A DNA stretch of 64,000 nucleotides. It comes from Boswellia sacra (Eukaryota; Streptophyta; Magnoliopsida; Sapindales; Burseraceae). A program made the position numbers and the translations under genes. The stretch covers positions 1 to 64,000 of the forward strand of contig SNVD02001362.1 in NCBI GenBank assembly GCA_013180625.2, read 5' to 3'. Positions 22,342 through 32,700 of the stretch are shown in pieces. The notes beneath the pieces were generated by a model, which saw nothing but the letters and a program-made list of their open reading frames with translations, had not been told where the DNA came from and ran no database searches. Every line of letters starts with the position of its first letter. Positions within the stretch are counted from its first letter, which is position 1.

Positions 22342-25300
22342 ATGGCTGATCATTCCTTTAACTTTCCTGATGAAACACATTTTCCTGGAAATAATAATTT
22401 CCCGAGAAACAATCATCCTGCTCCACAAATGAATTCGAGTTTTGTTAATCCAAATATACACTATCAAGGAGTCTCCAACTTATCATCATCTTCACTGTCA
22501 GTAGCTGCCTTGCCTTCAGCACTGCCGACCTTGACAATCAAACTTTCACGAAGCAACTATGGATTCTGGAGATCTCTGGTTCTGCCGACTTTAGGAGCTC
22601 ATGATCTTGAAGGATTCATCAAAGGAGATAAGATCTGTCCTATGCCTTTTATTTCTGTGAATGATTCGAATGACACCAGTGATAACACAACACAACCTAA
22701 TCCTGACTTTCTTGCATGGCAAAGAACTGATAAATTCATTCTTAGTTGGCTGTTATCATCAATTACAGAGAGTATGTATGGTCATGTAGTGAGATGCAAG
22801 ACTTCAAGGAGTGTTTGGGAAACTTTAGAAAAACTTTTCTATACTGAGTCCAGAGCTAGGACAATGCACCTTAAGCATGCATTACAAACAACTAAAAAAG
22901 GCTCTCTGTCAATTGCTGATTATGTGCTTAAGATGAAAGAAATATCAGATACATTACTAGCCATAGGAACTGAAATTACTGATGCAGATTTACTTTTACA
23001 TATACTGGATGGATTAGGTCCTGAATATGATGTTATTGTTGTTAACATTACCTCAAGAGTTGATTTCATATCTCTTGAAGAAGCTCAATTTCAGTTGCAG
23101 AGTTATGAGCTTAGATTGGCTCAGCACAATTCTGTGCAAGTGGCAAATTTTGAACACAATGCCAATCTGACTCAAAGAACCTCTCAGTTTAAATCTGGTT
23201 TTAGACCACCCTTCAACAACTATGGCAGAGGAAGAGGTCGAGGCAGAAATCAGTCTAACCAATTTAACAATTTCAATAACAATACTGGTAGCAACAATGG
23301 CAAACCAGTATGTCAAATATGTGGAAAAGTTGGTCATGTGGCTATCAAATGCTATCACAGATTTAATATAAGTTTTCAGGGGTCACAAGGATCTTCAAAC
23401 ACAAATAATCCAATCTCTGGACAGCCACAACATGGACAGTCACAACAAACTAATGCTCAAGTCTTTATGGCCTCTCCAGCCACAGTTGCAGATGCTTCAT
23501 GGTATCTGGATACAGGTGCCACAGATCATATCACAGCTGACCTGAATAAGTTGGATATGAAAGAAAATTACAATGGATCAGAGACAGTGCAGGTTGGAAA
23601 TGGTAATCAATTGCTCATTCTACACACTGGCTCATCTCTTTTACCAAGTCTGTATAAGTCAAATAAGCTATTGCTTAGTAGAATTTTACATGTTCCACAG
23701 ATCACAAAAAACCTGTTAAGTGTTTCCAAACTTGTTCAAGATAATAATGTTTATGTGGAATTTCATCACTGTTTCTGTCTTGTCAAGGACAAGATCACCA
23801 ACCAAATTCTACTTCATGGAAGACCTGATCAAGGACTCTATAGACTCACCCCAACAATTTCATCAAATTCTGAGATATCAGCTGATGTTTCCTGCTCAGT
23901 TCCAGCATGTAGAAATCACAATGCTTCCAATCAAGAGAATAAATCTGATGAAGAAATTCTGACATCAATGTACTCTAAGCCAGTTTCATTACTTTCCTAT
24001 ATAGATGATAGCTGTAATTCAGCTCTAGTTCCCTCATCAATAATGTGGCACAGAAGATTAGGACATCCAAACTCAAATGTTCTAACTCATATTGCTAGCA
24101 AATGTAAACTGTTTCCTACTAAATTCAATAAACAACTTCAATGTGAGTCCTGCAGGTTTGGAAAGCAATGTCACTCAACTTATCCATCTTCATTACATGT
24201 AGCTACTCACCCATTAGACATAGTTTATGCTGATGTCTGGGGGCCATCACCTGTGCAATCAACAGATGGATATAAATACAACTTATTATTTGTAGATGGT
24301 TACAGTAAGTATAACTGGATTTATCCCTTGTCTACAAAAGCTGAAGTTGTTAACATATTTCCTCTTTTCCTGTCCATGGTAGAAAGACAGTTTAGCTGTA
24401 AATTGAAGTGTCTTCAAACAGATTGGGGTGGAGAATTCAGACCATTAAAGCCACTACTTGACAGGCTAGGCATTGTGTTTAGACACCCTTGTCCATACAT
24501 CCATCAGCAAAATGGAGCTGTTGAAAGGAAGCACAGATCAGTTGTTGAAATGGGATTAACATTGTTAGCCCAGGCTGCTCTTCCTTTGCATTTCTGGTGG
24601 CATGCTTTTCATACTGCATCTTACTTGATCAACAGGTTACCTACACCACTCTTGAAATATATGTCACCATATCAGAAAATGTATCACAGGCAACCTGATT
24701 ATCAAATGCTTAAAGTATTTGGATGTGCATGCTTTCCTAATCTCAGACCCTATCAAAAGCATAAGTTTGGATTTCACACTTCAGTTTGTGTGTTCTTAGG
24801 CTATAGTAGCTGTCACAAAGGTTACTTATGTTTGCATTCTTCTGGCCGAATCTATATCTCCAAAAGTGTAACCTTTCATGAAACAACATTCCCTTTTTCC
24901 ACAACTAACTTCTCAAACACTCAACCATCATCTCCTAATACAAATTCAGTCAGAGATTCTGCCTGGTTGTTCCCTACACATCTGATTTCCCAGCTCCATA
25001 ACCCTGTCTATATAGCAACAGATTTCTCACCAAGTGAAAATGTCAGAAACACTGACTTAACCCCCACACCAGTTTCTTCATCTGTTCAACACTCTGCACA
25101 TACACCAGTTCATTCACATCAGTCACACTTTGCTCCTGATTTAAGGTCTGATGAAACATCCACCATTCCAGTAACAATTGAACAACCTCCACAGCCTAAC
25201 ATTCATCCTATGGTGACTAGAGCTAAAGCTGGTATATTCAAACCAAAAATTTTTCACCTTGCTGTTGATGAAAAGCATATGCTAGCTGAACCAGATTCAG

Positions 25301-26337
25301 TCTCTCAAGCTCTGTCAATTCCCCACTGGAAGGAAGCTATGCAAGCTGAATATGATGCACTTATGACCAATAAAACATGGACTTTAGTTCCTGCAACAGA
25401 TAAGTTACATATAGTTGACTGCAAGTGGATCTTCAAGATCAAATACAAGCCTGATGGTAATGTTCAGAGGTACAAAGCCAGGCCTGTAGCTAAGGGATTT
25501 CAACAATATCCTGGTATTGATTACTTTGAGACTTTTAGTCCAGTAATCAAGCCCTCCACAATCAGGATAGTATTCTCTCTTGCAGTAACCTTCCAATGGG
25601 AAATTCAACAGATTGATATTAATAATGCATTTCTGAATGGAGAGCTTCAAGAGGATGTATACATGTATCAACCAGCAGGCTTTGTAGACAGTAAAAACCC
25701 TCATTTTGTATGCAAGTTACACAAGTCTTTGTATGGTTTGAAGCAGGCTCCCCGGGCATGGTTTGATAAAATGAAAGGAGCACTGCTTCAGTGGGGGTTC
25801 ATCATGTCAATAGCAGATACTAGTCTGTTCATTTACAAAAAAGGAAGGCAAGTAATTCTTCTATTGGTGTATGTTGATGATATACTTGTCACTGGTAATG
25901 ATTCATTCCAAGTACAGCAGCTGATTCAAGATTTGAACAAACAGTTTGCTCTCAAAACTCTGGGAAATGTGAGCTACTTCTTAGGATTTGAAGTACAAAG
26001 AAACAAAGAAGGGCTGCTCTTAACTCAAAAGAAATATGCCATAGATTTATTGAAGAAATGTAACATGTTGGAAAGCAAGAAAACAAACACTCCAATGGTA
26101 GCTAATCTAAAACTGTCAAAGGATGACAGTGAACAATTTGAGAGTCCAGCTCTCTACAGAAGTGTTATAGGTACACTGCAGTATCTTGCCATGTCAAGAC
26201 CAGACATCTCTTTTGCTGTCAATAAGCTTAGCCAATTCCTGCAGAATCCAACAAATATGCAGTGGCAAGCCTGCAAAAGAGTTCTCAGATATGTCAAAGG
26301 AACTCTTGATCATGGACTGCTGTTTAAACCAATGTAG
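22342..26337 (+). CDS. Copia gag-pol polyprotein (to in-frame stop)
   Basis: 1331 codons from ATG 22342 to TAG 26335-26337. Domains in order: gag (UBN2/retrotran-gag type, about residues 60-270); CCHC knuckle CQICGKVGHVAIKC at about 323; protease WYLDTGATDHIT at 387; integrase zinc region (HRRLGHPNSN ... CESCRFGKQC) and catalytic core with TDWGGEF at about 693 and QNGAVERKHR; reverse transcriptase starting near WIFKIKYKPDG with YVDDILVTG at 1177. One departure is KARPVAKGF, where the family usually has Leu at the Pro. The frame stops just after GLLFKPM, at the RT/RNase H linker; RNase H continues in the same frame after the stop. It was intact until recently, because the LTRs have not diverged. 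Confidence 0.93.
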   Translation: MADHSFNFPDETHFPGNNNFPRNNHPAPQMNSSFVNPNIHYQGVSNLSSSSLSVAALPSALPTLTIKLSRSNYGFWRSLVLPTLGAHDLEGFIKGDKICPMPFISVNDSNDTSDNTTQPNPDFLAWQRTDKFILSWLLSSITESMYGHVVRCKTSRSVWETLEKLFYTESRARTMHLKHALQTTKKGSLSIADYVLKMKEISDTLLAIGTEITDADLLLHILDGLGPEYDVIVVNITSRVDFISLEEAQFQLQSYELRLAQHNSVQVANFEHNANLTQRTSQFKSGFRPPFNNYGRGRGRGRNQSNQFNNFNNNTGSNNGKPVCQICGKVGHVAIKCYHRFNISFQGSQGSSNTNNPISGQPQHGQSQQTNAQVFMASPATVADASWYLDTGATDHITADLNKLDMKENYNGSETVQVGNGNQLLILHTGSSLLPSLYKSNKLLLSRILHVPQITKNLLSVSKLVQDNNVYVEFHHCFCLVKDKITNQILLHGRPDQGLYRLTPTISSNSEISADVSCSVPACRNHNASNQENKSDEEILTSMYSKPVSLLSYIDDSCNSALVPSSIMWHRRLGHPNSNVLTHIASKCKLFPTKFNKQLQCESCRFGKQCHSTYPSSLHVATHPLDIVYADVWGPSPVQSTDGYKYNLLFVDGYSKYNWIYPLSTKAEVVNIFPLFLSMVERQFSCKLKCLQTDWGGEFRPLKPLLDRLGIVFRHPCPYIHQQNGAVERKHRSVVEMGLTLLAQAALPLHFWWHAFHTASYLINRLPTPLLKYMSPYQKMYHRQPDYQMLKVFGCACFPNLRPYQKHKFGFHTSVCVFLGYSSCHKGYLCLHSSGRIYISKSVTFHETTFPFSTTNFSNTQPSSPNTNSVRDSAWLFPTHLISQLHNPVYIATDFSPSENVRNTDLTPTPVSSSVQHSAHTPVHSHQSHFAPDLRSDETSTIPVTIEQPPQPNIHPMVTRAKAGIFKPKIFHLAVDEKHMLAEPDSVSQALSIPHWKEAMQAEYDALMTNKTWTLVPATDKLHIVDCKWIFKIKYKPDGNVQRYKARPVAKGFQQYPGIDYFETFSPVIKPSTIRIVFSLAVTFQWEIQQIDINNAFLNGELQEDVYMYQPAGFVDSKNPHFVCKLHKSLYGLKQAPRAWFDKMKGALLQWGFIMSIADTSLFIYKKGRQVILLLVYVDDILVTGNDSFQVQQLIQDLNKQFALKTLGNVSYFLGFEVQRNKEGLLLTQKKYAIDLLKKCNMLESKKTNTPMVANLKLSKDDSEQFESPALYRSVIGTLQYLAMSRPDISFAVNKLSQFLQNPTNMQWQACKRVLRYVKGTLDHGLLFKPM

Positions 26338-26847
26338 AAATTGAGCCTAACAGGATACAGTGATGCTGATTGGGCCAGCTCAATTGATGATAGAAAGTCA
26401 ACCTCCGGATGTTGTATATACTTTGGTGAAAATCTTATCTACTGGTCTTCCAAGAAACAAAAAGTTGTAGCCAGGTCTTCAACAGAGTCAGAGTACAGAG
26501 CCCTTTCACATGCAGCAACAGAAATAATTTGGATTCAAAGTCTGATGAAGGAGCTTGAATATCAACTGAATGATGTTCCTGTGTTATGGTGTGACAACAA
26601 AGGTGCTGAATCTTTGGCATCCAATCCAGTGTTCCACTCACGCACCAAACATATAGAGGTTGACATTCATTTTATAAGAGAAAAAGTGTTAGCAAAACAG
26701 TTAGTAGTTAAGCATGTGTCTACAGATTATCAGACTGCAGATATCATGACCAAGTCACTGCCAGAAACAAGGTTTGAGTTTTTAAGATCACAGCTAAGCA
26801 TTGATTCTGAAAGCAAGTTTGCTGGAAAAGAATCCAGCTACACTTGA
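26338..26847 (+). pseudogene. RNase H domain of copia element I, cut off by TAG
   Basis: Same reading frame as gag-pol, directly after the stop. It shows the copia RNase H motifs GYSDADWAS, STSGCCIYFG, SSTESEYRAL, WCDNKGAESLA and HSRTKHIEVDIHFIRE, ending SSYT with TGA at 26845. There is no ATG at its start, so it would be made only if the TAG were read through. The bases after the TAG (aaattg) do not fit the CARYYA readthrough consensus. Confidence 0.9.
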
Positions 26848-26854
26848 GGGGCCA

Positions 26855-27103
26855 TGTTGAGAAGATGCTGGAGAAGTTAGTTAATTAGTTAACCAGCAAG
26901 TTTCCAAAACAGAATTCAGCTGCTGGTTCAGCTAGAAATCATTCTGTTATACAAAGGTGCCACGTCAGCAATAGTTAGTTAATTGTTCTGTTACAATTGC
27001 TGTATATAAACATTGATCAACGTTGATGTAATTTATTATTATCAAGTGAATAAAATTCAGTTACATTTTCTGTACTTCTCTCTGTTTTCTCTCTTGTTCA
27101 ACT
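26855..27103 (+). repeat. 3' LTR of copia element I
   Basis: 249 bp, apparently identical to 22071-22319. Preceded by the purine tract gagggg followed by cca (about 26846-26854). Confidence 0.95.
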
Positions 27104-27108
27104 GCCTT

Positions 27109-30100
27109 TTACCAGATTAAAGTTAATTAGTCCTTACAAATAACTAAAGCACCGTGCAGTAGAAGACGTTAAACAACTTTTTGAAACAAAATAAATTTAG
27201 TGACCCACGATTGTCGGACAACTATGTTGAGATTGTAATTAATTCATCGATTCTCCTTCCCTTTATTAGAAGATTTCTAATGTGAAATAAAAGTCTTGGT
27301 CATGCCGTGTAGGATATACAGCAATATTGATATATACTTTAATACCTAATTTGATCTTTGTCACCATAGACTTCTTATATAACTTATTGTGAAGTTCTAT
27401 TATCAATGGCATGACTGAATTGACACTGATGGAAATTTCTGATCTAGAATTCTTGTTCTCTGTTTTCTTTATTTCTTGACATAATTACAACCTACCTATA
27501 ATGATAAACAAAATCATCCTTGTTGGTTATGTTGATGATGGCTCAAACTACATCACACATTGCTAGGTTACAATGACATTGATTCCTTAGCATAGTTTCT
27601 AACATGGTTGTATCCGATCAATTTGGATGATTGAAATGAAATTTTTTTATAAAATATTAATATGAAACGAAGTCGTGGTCATGCAGTCTGGGATTCGATC
27701 TATCAATAAATATTTTAGTGCCCAAGTCCTGGTCATCATATATAGAAATTCTGATATATATTATTGTGGTGTGAAAGCTTCAGGCGGTAGAGAACTAGCC
27801 ATACATCTATAATCAAACTAACTGGGTCCATAACTTCATTTGACAAAATGGGGATAAATATCAAGACAATTTCGTATAAATAACCCCATGGCTGAGTTAC
27901 GTTATCTTCTAGTTTTTTTCTGGTTAGAACAAAAGGGGATAAGCATAAAATATTTGATCAATAACTTTTACTCATATTTAAGTATCTAATTAGTTTTATC
28001 GAACATTAATTGTCTAATTAACTTTATGATCCAACTTAATTCTCAAGAATCAAAGTCTATTTCTGAAGACTTAAGATCGACCTTGCTTTCTTAGTCTACT
28101 TTATTATTAATAGAAAATTCCTTTTTCCCCCCATATCCCATTACACGTTGCGTCAGTTACATAGATGGACAAATTAACTAACTTTAATTTATCTGCATTT
28201 AGACTGCTTTTATTGATTGTATATTAAAAAACTGACACAAATGCTATTGCTTTGCGAAAACAAGATCTACTTTAGACCTAATCAAACAAAAGAGAGTCAT
28301 TTTTAATTCTTTTGGGTATCGTGTGAATGGGAGGAAAGAAAATCAAAATGCTAACCGCTGACTGTATTAATTCCACATTGACCTTACACTTCAACCAATC
28401 ACAGTAAATGATTCGACTGATCAATGCAATTAAAGTGGTAAAGATGAACTGCAGTAGAATTGATGGGCTTAAAGGAGTAAATTAAATATGAATTCAAATT
28501 ATAAGTAGCGTTGTTTGATAATAATTTATGCGTCGAGCTTGTATTTATGGAGTTGTTTCTTGGTTTCTTACACTTTTCTGTGGATTCCTTCATTCAAAGT
28601 TCAAACCTGCAAGGCAAATGGTGAGCCTGTCTTCTACTGCACGGTGTATAATATAAAACTAGAAATTTGGCTAAAGAAAGAAAGAAAAAGAAAGTAATTT
28701 TTTAATGCTTAATTATATTGTGAGGAGAGGTGTTTTGTTACTGGTTTAATAATGGAACATAAAAAGAATTAGATTTCAATGTTTAATGCTTAATTATATC
28801 GTTTATTGATGGAATTATTAAAATCCTATAGCTATGGCACCTACCGAATAATCAAAGTCTAATATTTAGCTGCGAATCAAATATATTGTTTAATGCCCAA
28901 TTCTTTTTTTTTAAAAAAAAATTTAAGGTGGGTTTGGGAGGTATTATCTCATCGCAAATGATATGACAAATTAAAAGAAATAAAATGCCCATTAGATAGA
29001 AAAAAAAAAACAAATGCAAAAAAGAGTGAATACACAAAAAGACAAAAACTACTCTACCAAAAATAAAGAGTGGGGTTTAATGAAAGTGTGAACAAGTAAA
29101 AAAAATAAAAATTTGTGAGAGAAAGGAAGCCTTGGCTGAGAGTTGCAAAGAGGAAATGGCTAGTGTTTCTCAATCTTGATTCAAGAAATCAAATGGTCAT
29201 TTACGCTCTACTTTTTTTTCAAATTTGGAGGGTTGAAACTTGGAAACATGCTCTATGCATCCCTTGGTTTGAATTTCCAATTTAACCTCTCCTTTGTATA
29301 TTTTTCTCATACCACTTCTTAGGGTAGAACAATTTCTTCTGTTGTATTGTTGTGGAATCAGCCTTAGAGATGATGTTTATGTTGCTAGTAAGTAAGAGAT
29401 CATGTTCTTAATGAATTATTGTACTTGTTGTGAACCTCTAGTTGATTAGAGAGAATTATTTTGTAAACCCATTATTGGCAATAGTGGAATTTGATAGGAA
29501 CTAAGGTCCAACAGTATCTTTTACCTAATTTTTGGAGTTTTCGACGTAAATTAGTGTTTCTTGATTAATTTGTTTTGATTGATTATTGTTGTTACTTGTG
29601 ATTGATAGTATTGATTTATTTTTTGGTCTTCTTGTCGAGAGATTTGGCTATTTATTCACACTGACTCTATACGAAATAACACGAGCCACCGTAGCGAAGC
29701 TTATCTAAAGATGACTCAAAAGCATCAGATAAGGTTTTAAATTTAATGAAATGTGAAACATCAAACAACTTCTTATCAACAGAAGTGTGAAAGTGAAAAA
29801 TGTAGACCCAGGAAATTCTCATAATGATGTTTCTTGGTATCCCAACCACCCAAACTGGACCTCATGGCTTTTGTTGATTTAAGGATACGCATATAATAGC
29901 TTTCGTGATCTTCTTGTGAATTAGAGTTTATTAATTTAGCATTTCCTTTTCACATTATAAGTTTTTGGTCACAAGCGTAGTTTCAAACAATAACTAGACA
30001 AATAAGACAACTGTAATTCCGGATCTGAAGCAAATGAATTAGAAGATTAAACCCAATATTTTGAGCGTGAGAGAATATAGGAAAAGTATTCGGGAGACTT

Positions 30101-30780
30101 ATAGTTGTGAATCTTGTTTATATGTCCATCAAGTATATTTTTAAAATTTTATTTGTCATGTCATCAAATAGGTGTTATCGATTCATAAAAATTTACCTTT
30201 AGACTTGGCCAGCCAGGCGGGGTCATAGGAAATTCTCTTCGTATTTCTTGATAGCCATCTAGCTACTTTTTCAATGGAATGACACACTATGCAGCATGTG
30301 TAAAATGGCTAGTTCAATTATTGATTTTCCAGTCAAAGAATGAAGACCATTCTACAAGACTAATAAAGATATGAGAGATGGAATCTATAGCCAGTCTTTA
30401 TTGACCAAGACTTGTAAAGTGTTGAACTATATATATGTTGACCCAGTATTGTTTCTCACTGCACGATCAAGACCTCTATTTCAAACAAGAAAGATCTTAT
30501 TCTTCTATTTCAAATTTCTTAGGAGAAAATTCGAAGCAATATCTATTTCAAGAAGACTATTTCTAATAAACAAAATATTAACATTTAAATATGTTAGTTG
30601 CATGAGAGTTTCTTATATATATATATATCAGTCATCAATCGTGAGGTTCAGATATGGATGATTGGACACTTATACGGAGGAGATTTGAACTTGCGACAAT
30701 TGGATCATTATGACTCTGATACCATATTAAGTTTGTCACTTTTATAAAAGCTTAAGCCTATAGATGTAGGCTTAAAAATA
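27109..30780. other. Intergenic
   Basis: No supportable gene. Around 27280-27420 and 27650-27780 are diverged copies of text also seen in the RLP flanks (gtcttggtcac..., tgggatt/gtggaatactctgt). A possible decayed LTR-like segment lies at 29330-29650 and a tRNA-derived repeat near 30655-30740. Confidence 0.55.
30655..30740 (-). repeat. tRNA-derived repeat (SINE-like or primer-site relic)
   Basis: On the minus strand, atggtatcagagtcataatg is followed by a B-box-like aagttcaaatctcctcc. This is the common plant pattern of tRNA-derived repeat heads; alternatively the first part is a relic primer-binding site. No tail or target duplication identified. Confidence 0.35.
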
Positions 30781-31359
30781 ATACTTTGAGCCTTTTAATA
30801 AGAATCCCCTCAACCTTGAATAAAAACAAAAGAAAATTAGGTAAAAAGGCCAAAAACACCATGAGTACAAGGTGGGGAACATAAGCTTCCAACACTGTCC
30901 TGATTTCAACATTTTTAACAACTGGCCTTAAAAATGGAAGAATTTTCTTCATATTTTCCAGGGTTGTTAGTGCAGAAATAAACCCAATTGGAATCATGTA
31001 AAACAGAATGGTCAAAGCCACAATAGCATAAACTATACATGGTCAAAGTATAAGTTTATTGCTTCTGCATGTGCAAGCTTCTTCTTGTAACCTTCCAACT
31101 CTTAATATCTTTTGTTAACCTTAGTGGAAAAAAGAGTGAAGCTTAAAATCAGCAAAAACAGAACAGCATATAGCACTACCAATATGGGCTAGATGATCCA
31201 TGCTATAGGCCCATGGATCCTTACCCTTCAAGAACCGGTTTGGGTAATGCACAACAGCGTTCCCTGGTTTTCTGTAGAGCCAAGGGAAAAGCAGCATCAA
31301 AACAACGAAAATAATAAATTAAGAAGTCCCCAAGACGTCACGGAGGAACTGAAATCCAT
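30781..31359 (-). pseudogene. ERD4/CSC1-like (OSCA family) N-terminal and central fragments
   Basis: Starting at ATG 31359 on the minus strand, different frames give MDFSSSVTSWG, then FIIFVVLMLLFPWLYRKPGN and AVVHYPNRFLKGKDPWA (first membrane helix and YYPNR motif of ERD4-type proteins), VLYAVLFLLILSF (second helix) and ELEGYKKKLAHAEA (cytosolic loop). After a large internal gap comes the channel region ALTILFYMIPIGFISALTTL with KKILPFLRPVVKN and TVLEAYVPHLVLMVFLAF. Several frameshifts and stops, and loss of most of the loop, make it non-functional. The C-terminal part of such a gene lies at 5985-6190 on the same strand, in collinear order. Confidence 0.85.
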
Positions 31360-32700
31360 CTGGCTAGAGTGTCTCGCATTCTTATGAAGTAATTATATTA
31401 GTAATAATATTGGCTTCACTGAATTGAGACTGATGAAGAATTGTAATGTAGAATTCCTCTGTTTCCATAATTTCTTAACAGCAGAACCCAACTAGCTATA
31501 TATAATCAGCAAAACTATCGGTTTGTCTACATTTTCCACTTTCACGTTTCACATTTCATCAAAACCTTATCTAATGCTTTTGAGTCACATCATTAGATAA
31601 GGTTTGCTATGGCAGCTAGTGTCATTTCGTGTACAGTAACAAAACATGCATCCTCTAGCATTCTGAAATAATTGGATTACATGTTCTAGAAACTATAACA
31701 GTGATAATGGGAGCTTCAGTGAAGTTCAAGATGGTTGGAAAGCCTACATTTGTTCCAATTTACTCAGTTTTTAACATTTCTTCACCACTAATCATTTCAT
31801 CTACTCTGAGGCCCAATAGGATCACTTCTACTGGTACACACCACCACCACCAAAAGAAGTTCATTAACTATTAGCCCCGAAAACATATGAGTTTTCTGGA
31901 AGCTTGGTTCGGCCATTTTGTTTGTTGCTGTCACACTTGTTCAGTGCCCCATTCGATTGCTTTCGTATTGGCCAGATTTTTACTTTTTTATGCTCCCTTC
32001 TAATTCAATATTTGACCTGTACATGAATTTGTGGGACTTGAACACACTTGAGGCTTCGATGGCTTATTGCTTCAAGGATGTAGCACTTAATTGGTCCTGT
32101 TTGTATAAAACAGACTAGCAAAGAATAATAGATTACTGGGGAAGACACTGGAGAATATAAGGCTTGTAATTATTTATAATTGTGGTTTGATTACTATTTT
32201 CTTGTGGAATTAGTCATAGGAATTATAATTGTGTTTTGGTTACTATTTTCTTGAGGAATTAAGTAGTCCTCAGTAAATGAGTTTACTTTTGTATATTCAT
32301 TTTTCTGTTTACTTAAAACACGTCAGTCTATGAATAAAAATTTTTATATAAAGTTTGTAACTCTAGATTTATTTTGGAAATAATATATAGATGTCTACAG
32401 GGTGTGTGAATAGAAAATAATTAAATGTAATATGCTTGTCTTAGATTTGTTTGATAGAAGAATGATGATTTTCTACCTTATATTTTAGGAAAATTAAAAT
32501 GAAATATTTTTCTTTCCAAACAAACTACAAATTAATAACAAAAAGAGAAAAGGAATATATATATATCCTAACTAGCTGGATACAAAATCCATAACCAAAA
32601 TTATGATAGTTAAAAATGAATAACACATAGGGAAATCGAATAATGCAGCTTCATTTACCAATTGAAAATTCATGATATATATGCATGCATCTTGCTAAAT
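31360..32700. other. Intergenic
   Basis: No supportable gene. It holds a perfect inverted repeat (31562-31605) and a two-unit direct repeat near 32176-32270 (taattgtg-tttgattactattttcttg, period about 48 bp). Confidence 0.6.
31562..31605. other. Perfect 15-bp inverted repeat (hairpin)
   Basis: aaaccttatctaatg (31562-31576) and cattagataaggttt (31591-31605) are exact reverse complements around a 14-nt loop. Function unknown. Confidence 0.9.

Larger units (their letters stand above)
22066..27108 (+). mobile_element. Ty1/copia LTR retrotransposon, recent insertion
   Basis: Complete element at 22071-27103, flanked by a perfect 5-bp target duplication gcctt (22066-22070 and 27104-27108). The two 249-bp LTRs look identical base for base. 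A tRNA-Met primer site follows the 5' LTR and a purine tract precedes the 3' LTR. Coding order is gag, protease, integrase, RT, RNase H, which is the copia order. The only evident defect is an in-frame TAG between RT and RNase H. Identical LTRs mean very little time has passed since insertion. It sits in the intergenic region upstream of the intact RLP. Confidence 0.96.

Noticed and set aside
26338..26847. RNase H frame as a separate gene
   Set aside because: It lacks an ATG and is in the same frame as gag-pol across one TAG, so it is the cut-off end of the polyprotein.
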